From: Schistosoma mansoni
Taxonomy: Eukaryota; Platyhelminthes; Trematoda; Strigeidida; Schistosomatidae
DNA: 64,000 bases
Direction: 5' to 3'
Assembly: GCF_000237925.1 (NCBI RefSeq)
Contig: NC_031499.1
Coordinates: 7,012,195 to 7,076,194 of the forward strand
Shown: positions 57,165 to 64,000 of the stretch, in pieces
Layout of the letters: every line of letters begins with the position of its first letter
Position numbering within the stretch: position 1 is the stretch's first letter
Notes under the pieces: model-generated
Seen by the model: the letters and a program-made list of their open reading frames with translations, nothing else
What the model was told of the DNA's origin: nothing
The model's database searches: none
Made by a program: the position numbers and the translations under genes

Positions 57165-57345
57165 GTCGAATTCTTGAGTCTATCTAAGCTAGATCACTGT
57201 TGAAAAACTGGAAGAACTAGACGGACGTTTCATATTAGTATGGAACTCTTCAGCAATGCGCACTCGTGATCCCTCATGTAGGAATCTGACCAAGGACTCT
57301 AGATCTCGCGCGCAAATGTTTGATCTCTAGGCCACTGAGTCAGTA
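57165..57345 (-). mobile_element. Type II SINE, diverged
   Basis: Tail TCTATCTAAGCTAGATCACTG, ribozyme remnant GGACGTTTCATATTAGTATGG and head (TGGCCTAGAGATCAAAC read reversed). Confidence 0.6.
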
Positions 57346-57349
57346 TTCA

Positions 57350-58001
57350 TTTAAATAAACAGTTTCACTTAGTTGGTATTGTTTCCTTGAATATTCCTAT
57401 TGATGTGTAGCACTGCAATTGATCAGTCTCTTAACCTTCTGCTGCCAAGCATTTCATTTACGACTGATGATACATACTACTTATATCTGTCGACATTAGT
57501 AGCATAGACCACAGTGTCACCCTGTAAATTATTAAGTCAACAAACATGGAAATGAGTGAATTTCATTCTGATAATAATGACTAATAATCACATTACAGTG
57601 CAAACCAATAGGACGTAATATTGAGGGACAATGTATACTGATATAGGGTTGTAAATGGTGTCAGAAAAATTTTAAGACCTATGGTTTAATGTTGTGAAAT
57701 AATGTCGATGTTTATTATAAAGAGTTCTAAAGCAAGGCTTTCTGATTTTCACAGATTCACCGTTTAGTATTACTTTGATGGTAGATATTCCGTTTATTTC
57801 CATGCTTGCATCTCTTATAACATTCCGCCATTTAACGAACTTGTTAACGGTTTTGTATTTACACTTACCAAAAATGAAAATTGAATCTGGTCACTTTTTT
57901 TTTTTAGAGTTTTTGATGGTTAAGAAAACGCGACTATAGTAAGATATATATTACTATCTAATATACAGTAATAATAAATTTTACAGCGTAAATACTGAAG
58001 T
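57350..58001. other. No gene recognised
   Basis: Contains a small type I SINE scrap (57368-57440, GTTGGTATTGTTTCCTTGAA). The rest is AT-rich, running into the gap. Confidence 0.4.
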
Positions 58002-58201
58002 NNNNNNNNNNNNNNNNNNNNNNNNNNNNNNNNNNNNNNNNNNNNNNNNNNNNNNNNNNNNNNNNNNNNNNNNNNNNNNNNNNNNNNNNNNNNNNNNNNN
58101 NNNNNNNNNNNNNNNNNNNNNNNNNNNNNNNNNNNNNNNNNNNNNNNNNNNNNNNNNNNNNNNNNNNNNNNNNNNNNNNNNNNNNNNNNNNNNNNNNNNN
58201 N
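58002..58201. other. Assembly gap (200 N)
   Basis: Third 200-N block. SINE-like sequence (CAGTATTCATTTATGG) resumes directly after it. Confidence 0.95.
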
Positions 58202-58394
58202 TCAGTATTCATTTATGGTAATGTCCAACTTCAATCAATCTATGATCTTACGCAGCCCTTCATTCATTATCTGAGATGGATAACTGACTCACATTCGACA
58301 TGGATTGAACTCCACTGGTTACAACTTCTCACTTGAACTCCGACACATCTATCTTGAAGCTAGTCACTAGTGAGCATATGAATATTATCAGAAT

Positions 58395-58520
58395 GGGGAA
58401 TGGCAGAGATTGTAGTATTTCCAAAGTTCAATTCACGAGTCGATCTAAGCTGGACCACTATTGAAAACCTGGAAGCACTAGATGGTTGTTTCGTCTTAAT
58501 ATGGCACTCCTCATGACATG
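58395..58520 (-). mobile_element. Type II SINE, diverged fragment
   Basis: AGAATGGGGAATGGCAGAGATT tail, then GGACCACTATTGAAAACCTGG and a ribozyme remnant (GGTTGTTTCGTCTTAATATGG). Confidence 0.6.
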
Positions 58521-58937
58521 GAATGTCCTTTATTGAAAGTTAACCACTGATTCACTTTAAACTCAAAAGTCAGGTTTAAACCTAATTGCTGTGATGTAGA
58601 ATTGAGTTATTTATTAATTTCTTTGAATATATTTATCTCATCCACTTCATCTTCGATCTCAATCAGATATCACTTTATAGAACTGTGAAGAACATCTTAC
58701 TATTAAAGGTATATGTTCTCTGTATTATCTTCAGCAAAACATGTGAAAGCCTGCTATTCTATCTTTCCAATATACATACCTTTGCACGTACATGCAAATC
58801 GATATAGGCAGTCAATGATGACATGTAACATGGAGAAGATCAGAGATGTATCTACGTGGATGATAGTAATGATTTAAGGATTTTATTTAGCTATTTATTT
58901 CTCAATATTATACCTTTCATGTACCTATGAAGAGTGT
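58521..58937. other. No gene recognised
   Basis: AT-rich sequence without repeats of the listed families. Confidence 0.4.
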
Positions 58938-59190
58938 TGCTCTGGTTGTTAGAAGGTGTATCGGCCTCGTGACTTCCGAAAAATTTCGACTTTTACCATG
59001 AGGCGTCATAATTATTCCTTCAAATCCCAGGTCAGAGTTTAAATGGTTTGAATTATTTTTTCTGGTTAGCGTTTTTTTTAGCGAGTTAGCTTTTCTACGG
59101 TATGGAGTCGCTAACCTCATGCCTAACCCTCCTCCTTTACTCGGGCTTGGGACCGGCAGTAACTCCCGGAGAGCTACAGGTAGACCTATC
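58938..59190 (-). mobile_element. RTE LINE 5' leader fragment
   Basis: On the minus strand: CTGTAGCTCTCCGGGAGTTACTGCCGG-type leader followed by the start of the element (ATGACGCCTCATGG). It shows the normal relative order of leader and body, in contrast to 20655-20900. Confidence 0.75.
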
Positions 59191-59194
59191 AAGC

Positions 59195-59600
59195 TACTAT
59201 ATTATTTGGGATTAGGATACACTATTAGAGTGTCCAATGGATTCCTTTTCATTTATTTCTAAAAGTTATTTACAACATAAACTCGAATCATAGCATTCTT
59301 ACAAACTATTTCAATGGATTTATATTGAGGAAAATAGCTACCGATATTCTGTCTTCTCATGGATATAAGTTCAATACAACTTATCATTCTAGTTCATCAA
59401 TAATGACGATTTAACTGTTCATAAATTTTAGCCATCCAACCGACAGAAACGATGAAGACAATATTTTGTAAAGACAAATGAAAAGCCACTTAAGCTTAAT
59501 CGGATTCAGCTAATTAGATAAACGGTAGATAGTGAGAAAACAACGCTGATCACATTTGCTTGGTTCATATAACAAGAAAATAAGACCGAACCAATCGGAT
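59195..59600. other. No gene recognised
   Basis: Plain AT-rich sequence. Confidence 0.4.
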
Positions 59601-59604
59601 AAAT

Positions 59605-60010
59605 AATGTTATATAGTTGAAATCATGATTCAATTGAAGCTAGATCACAATGGAAAACCTGAAAGCACTGGATGGCCGTTTCGTCCTATTGTGGAACTCC
59701 TTAGCAGTGCGCATCCACGATCCCGTCTCGCGAGACTCGAACCCACGACCTATCAGTCTCTCGCGCGAGCACTTAACCACTAGATCACTGAGCCGGCCGG
59801 TATCCAACGGTATTGATGTCTAATTTCAACCAATCCACGAAATTGGGCAACCATTCACCGGCTCAGTGGTCTAATGGTTAAGAGTTCGCGCGCGAGACCG
59901 ATAGGTCCTTGGTTCAAATCTCGAGAGGCGGGATCGTGGATGCGCACTGCCAAGAAGTTCCACGATAGGACGAAACGGCCATCCAGTGTTTCCAGGTTTT
60001 CCATGGTCAT
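59605..60010. mobile_element. Type II SINEs in inverted pair
   Basis: Minus-strand copy 59605-59845 and plus-strand copy 59848-60010, head to head. Both have box B-like motifs, and both ribozyme cores have a changed first element (CTAAGGA and CCAAGAA) with GAAACGGCC kept. Confidence 0.8.
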
Positions 60011-60147
60011 CATAAAAGAAAACATTTACAAAGACGATTTTTCATGTATTATTATTAGTTCAAGGTAAACATAGGTAGTTTGATTACAAAATTATAAAGT
60101 GTTAAAGTACTATACACTGGAAACCATTTTCTTTACTTCTGTTGGTA

Positions 60148-60510
60148 CTATGATACTTCTGTAACAGCACGTCGCCATAATGCAGCCATATATATCCATA
60201 TAGATAGAACTGGTCCTGGATATGCTTTCACATATACATTTAAAGCAAATTGTACATTTAATGAATCTGAATGTAACATACGTAATGAAGTTAATGATGG
60301 TTTTGGGCTAAATACTGAATCTGATATGTTATTTAATGTCGTTTTAGAAAACCCCATAATTGAACTTCTTTGTTGTATCAATTGACTACGATCTATAATA
60401 TCAGGTACTATGAATTCACTACCAATTAATTCATGAATTCCTTTTGATTTTACTCTAGCAATAATTTCATCAGGTTCCATATATGAGAAATTCATTGGGA
60501 ATCCATAAAT
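60148..60510 (-). CDS. Terminal exon of an unidentified protein-coding gene
   Basis: On the minus strand an acceptor (TTAACATTTAG) is followed in phase 0 by 120 codons and TAG/TGA-type stop: starts IYGFPMNFSYMEPDEIIARV, then a Ser-rich middle, and ends in a hydrophobic C-terminal stretch (VKAYPGPVLSIWIYMAALWRR). Codons are A/T-ending like host genes and no transposon similarity is seen, so I take it as a genuine exon. I do not recognise the family. Upstream exons must lie beyond 60511, possibly past the RTE copy at 60706-61500 or outside the window. Confidence 0.55.
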   Translation of the reverse strand: MYGFPMNFSYMEPDEIIARVKSKGIHELIGSEFIVPDIIDRSQLIQQRSSIMGFSKTTLNNISDSVFSPKPSLTSLRMLHSDSLNVQFALNVYVKAYPGPVLSIWIYMAALWRRAVTEVS

Positions 60511-60705
60511 CTAAATGTTAAGACATGGTAAAAAAAGTATTAATCAACACTATGTTCGATTAAATGATATAAAAGATTCATTAGCGTCATTATGAGTGAA
60601 ATTTTAAGTCTGAGATATAGTGGTACTACTCGATTACCTAAATCGAAGAAGGTATGAAAAAGTTCAAACTCCATAAATACTGGACTACCTTTCTTTCTCA
60701 ACCGA

Positions 60706-61500
60706 CTTACTTATTTACTTACGCATGTAACTCCCAATGGAGCATAGGCCGCCGACCAGCATTCTTCAACTCATTCTGTCCTGGGCCTCCCTTACTAGTT
60801 CTATCCACTTTTTGTTCATTATTCTCATGTCTGTCTCCATTTCTCGGTGTAACGTGTTCTTTGGTCTTCCTCTTCTCCTTTGGCCTTCAGGATTCCATGT
60901 GAGGGCTTGTCTTGTGATGCAGTTGAAGGATTTCCTCAATGTGTGTCCTATCCACTTCCAACACTTCTTCCTGAATTCTTCCTCCGCTGGATGGGATCTG
61001 GTTCGCTCTATCCCACAGTAGAATGTTGCTAATAGTGTCTGGCCATCGGATCCGGATTATTTTGTGTAGACAACTGTTAATAAACACCTGTATCTTCTGG
61101 ATGATGTCTTTCGTAGTTCTCCAGGTTTCCGCCCCATACAGTAGAACTGTCTTCGCATTTGTATTTAAAATTCTGACTTTGGTGTTCGTTGACAATTGTT
61201 TTGAGTTCCAGATATTCTTCAGTTGTAAGTACGCGGCCCTTACTTTTCCGATCCGCGCCTTTACATCTGCATCAGATCCACTGTGTTCATCGATGATGCT
61301 GCCCAGATATGTAAAGGTTTTCACATTCTCCAGAGCTTCTCCGTCAAGTGCATGCTGTATTGTATCGGAGTCTTGTCTTTCCCTTTGTTTATATTGAAAC
61401 CTACTGCTACTGAGGCTACTGCTACACTTATCGTCTTCTCCTGCATTTGTTGTTGCGTGTGTGATAAAAGAGCCAGATCATCTGAACAGAAGTGAATGAT
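60706..61500 (-). mobile_element. RTE LINE, 3' part
   Basis: Reversed (TTAC)n tail, then on the minus strand the RT C-terminal region ([58 protein letters not shown]) and the GRPK-type end. One stretch of 145 codons (60887-61324) is still open, so this is among the younger RTE copies, though 5'-truncated. Confidence 0.85.
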
Positions 61501-61834
61501 AATTGATTACTTTACAACACTCATCCTCACTATATTCATAACCAACTGATGTAAGGTTGTAAATATTAACCGGAGTTGAACTTTCGGAACCGTTGTACCT
61601 GAAGTTATTTATATTTTTGTTGTAAAATCAGTTAACACTTGTATTATTGTTTCTTTTGTATTCCCGCTATTGTAAGCCTTTTTGAGATACATAAGCTGAT
61701 GATATTACATTTTATAACTTTCTTAAGTTATTGTTATTTTTTTACGGACAAATCACATGGTTCACTTCCACCTACAGCGTAGATGTTTCGGCATTCCAGA
61801 TCATATGATAAAAATGCTCTCCTATAATTGTAGG
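61501..61834. other. No gene recognised
   Basis: AT-rich sequence between the RTE copy and a type C repeat. Confidence 0.4.
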
Positions 61835-62075
61835 CTCCACCTTCAAATACCCTCGTACGGTCAAGGGTTTGGAGACTACATTCTCTCTCTCTTGAAATGC
61901 ACTTACATGGTCACGTGTATACAGCCACTCCCACAGAAGTCCTACTGACTGACTTCTCGCAGCATGGATGTTATTTGAGAAATTGATAGAATGAAAAGCG
62001 AATGTCCGACGCTTTGATAGGGTCGGTGGACACGGATGGTCTACCTCGGAGGGTTGGAAAACCCTGTGCTCATAC
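61835..62075 (+). mobile_element. Type C repeat, 3'-truncated
   Basis: CAAATACCCTCGTACGGTCAAG to GGGTTGGAAAACCCTG, cut off where the CR1-like LINE begins. Confidence 0.7.
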
Positions 62076-64000
62076 CACAACCTGTTTCTGGCTAACATTA
62101 ACTACCGGCACAGTCATTGCCGATGTTGCACCTGGCATCCTCTCTCTGCACCCCAAGCCTGGACAAAGATTGATCACATCTCGATTAGCTACCGCTGGGG
62201 TGGTCATGCACAAGACATCCACTTATTTTGCAGTACCTATCTGGACTCTGATTATGACCTTGTTTGCGATAATCTTATCCTACTTTTCAGTGGCCAACAA
62301 ATTCATTGTCCTAAACTGACCGATGGCAGTAAATTAGTTGAAGCTTCTGTAGTAACTAAGTATCAAACCGAGTTACGTTCAGGGCAAGCTACCATCCTAC
62401 CGAAAAGTATAGATGAACATTGTTTGAAATCGCATGAATCCATGAGAATGCCGAATAAAGTCGCTTGCAGCCTTGCAAAACGTCCTGCTTATAATCACTG
62501 GGTTCTCACAGGCTCCTCACAGCTCATCAAAGCCCGTCGGTCTATTCCGGGTGACATCGAGTTTGGCCACAAACGACGACTGTTATGTAACGAAATTGGA
62601 CAAAGCTTGTTTAAAGACCTAGATGGCTGATAGTCGGAGCGTGTCAATGAGTTCGAAGCAGCAGCTGCATCTGGTAACTGACGGAAGCTCTTTCAACTCA
62701 TCCGGGTCACTGGCAACAAGAAGTCTGGTGTGAGCGAAGATGACTGGATGCCAATCACCAACATTTATCGACGTCTTGGACAATGGGCAGTGTTTTGAGG
62801 AGCAGTTCAACTGGTCGGGTGCCCCGGTAACATCAATCGGACTGTTCCGCCCTCCATAGCCTGTAACAACTGATCCATCAAACGAGTCGGAAGTCAGCAA
62901 GGAACTTTAACTCTTGAAGTGCTACAAATCACCAGACCCAGATGATTTACCTCCGACTTTGTTTAAAGATGGCGGTGACTTTCTGGGTAAGTAATTGATT
63001 AAGCTGTTTTCAAAGCTCTGGCAATAAGAGAGTGTTCCAACATCATGGAATGAGCCCATAGTTGTTCCTATCTTTAAAAAAGGTTCACGTCATCTCTGCA
63101 ACAACTGTCGAGGGATAAGTCTACTTCCGATTGCGTCCAAGCTATTGGTTTACGTCATACCTCGTAGACTGTTGAAAAACCGAGAAAGACGGGCTCGCGA
63201 GGGCAGGCTGGTTTTCATTCTGTTGGAGGATGTATTAATCACATCTTCACCCTCCATCAAATTTTAGAACACCGTCATACCTATCGCAGACTAGCAATCG
63301 TAGTGCCTGTTGATATCAGGACTGCCCTCCATTCGTTGAACAGGACTGTTCTCTACGATTGTCTATTGAAGATGGGCGTGTCTGAGAAGTTTACTAACAT
63401 CTTAAAATGCAGTCGATGATATTCTGGAAACAGCTCTGATGGATGTAAGTAATGGCGTTGTGGATCTGTTGTCTGAAGATAAACTTCTCAACCTTGAGTA
63501 TGCGGACGATATTGTCTTGCTGTGCGATAATACCCAAGCCATGTAATCCGCACTTAATCAGTTGGCAATCAGTGTCTATAGGTATGGTATGTGCTTTGCG
63601 TCTTCGAAGTGCAAAGTACTTTCACAAGACTGGCAGGACCCTGAGCCTGCAATTACCCTGTTTAATAAGCAAATACAAGTAGTCGAGGAGTTTGTGTATT
63701 TGGTTAGCTGCATATATGCTGGTGGTGGCGTGAGTGATGAGTTCAGTTCACGTATAGCGAGAGCTATAGCGAATTATGCAAATCTACGCCATCTTTAGTG
63801 CCTTCGTGATGTCAGTGTGTCTGTAAAAGGTCAGACCTACAACTCGTGTGTGAAAACAGTTTTGCTATATGTTTGTGAGACCTGGCATCTCCGAGTTGAG
63901 GATGTTAGACGACTCAATGTGTTTGATCATCGTTGTCTCTGAAGGATTGCTGACATCCAGTGGCAGTACCATGTTAGTAATTCAGAGTTTCGGCATCGTA
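62076..64000 (+). mobile_element. CR1-like (Perere/SR1-type) LINE, truncated at both ends
   Basis: The translation starts in the endonuclease C-terminus (SYRWGGHAQDIH, LDSDYDLVCDNLILLFSG). It continues through a linker (KVACSLAKRPAYNHW) and reverse transcriptase: SPDPDDLPPTLFKDGGD-like start, VPIFKKGS, NCRGISLLPIASKLL, and the active site LEYADDIVLLCDN (YADD intact, about 63495). ~60 codons before YADD are deleted at ~63412, and at least six stops or frame changes occur. The clade is from motif memory. It runs off the window. Confidence 0.8.

Overview
Organism. The window reads as a blood fluke genome (genus Schistosoma; species not determinable by eye). It is AT-rich, with short GT-AG exons, tRNA-derived SINEs carrying hammerhead ribozymes (the Sm-alpha type of schistosomes), RTE/SR2-like LINEs ending in (GTAA)n, and a CR1-like LINE. 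Three 200-N blocks (2074-2273, 10442-10641, 58002-58201) are assembly gaps of conventional size.

Layout. (1) 1-2073 is one arm of a long inverted repeat whose partner is 26103-29311; each arm carries a terminal exon of the same gene family. (2) 2274-10441 is a tandem array of ~1.36-1.40 kb units, bounded by gaps on both sides. Every full unit has one intact tRNA-Arg(ACG) gene on the minus strand (six in view), three short variable repeats and an old antisense fragment of an RTE LINE. (3) 10642-20536 and 32249-38690 are related segmental duplications. 10850-16480 and 33714-38690 are direct copies; 17515-20536 is an inverted copy of 32249-35345. (4) 20655-23553 is a decayed RTE element. (5) 24057-26449 is another gene-family copy, apparently dead. 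(6) 29312-32248 is single-copy within the window and holds no recognised gene. (7) 38.5-64 kb is a patchwork of SINEs, RTE fragments and a third repeat family, surrounding a 9-kb five-exon gene (47330-56345), one unidentified terminal exon (60148-60510) and a CR1-like LINE running off the right edge.

The gene family. The main host genes are paralogues of a multi-pass membrane protein with a fixed exon plan: 171, 102, 102 and 116 nt, then a terminal exon. I assign it to the FAR-17a/AIG1 family (AIG1/ADTRP, fatty-acid ester hydrolases with a Thr/His pair) from motifs recalled, not searched. The 33238-37239 copy is complete and keeps both catalytic positions. The 12278-14674 copy keeps both but lost its last exon at the array/gap. 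The 47330-56345 copy is open but has replaced both residues. The 24057-26449 copy has an in-frame TAG and a LINE fragment where its last acceptor should be. 17614-20074 holds exons 4-5 only.

How it fits together. The region looks like a repeat-driven duplication hot spot: inverted and direct copies of one membrane-protein gene, interrupted by a tRNA satellite and by SINE, LINE and LTR insertions whose presence in one copy and absence in another gives their order of arrival.
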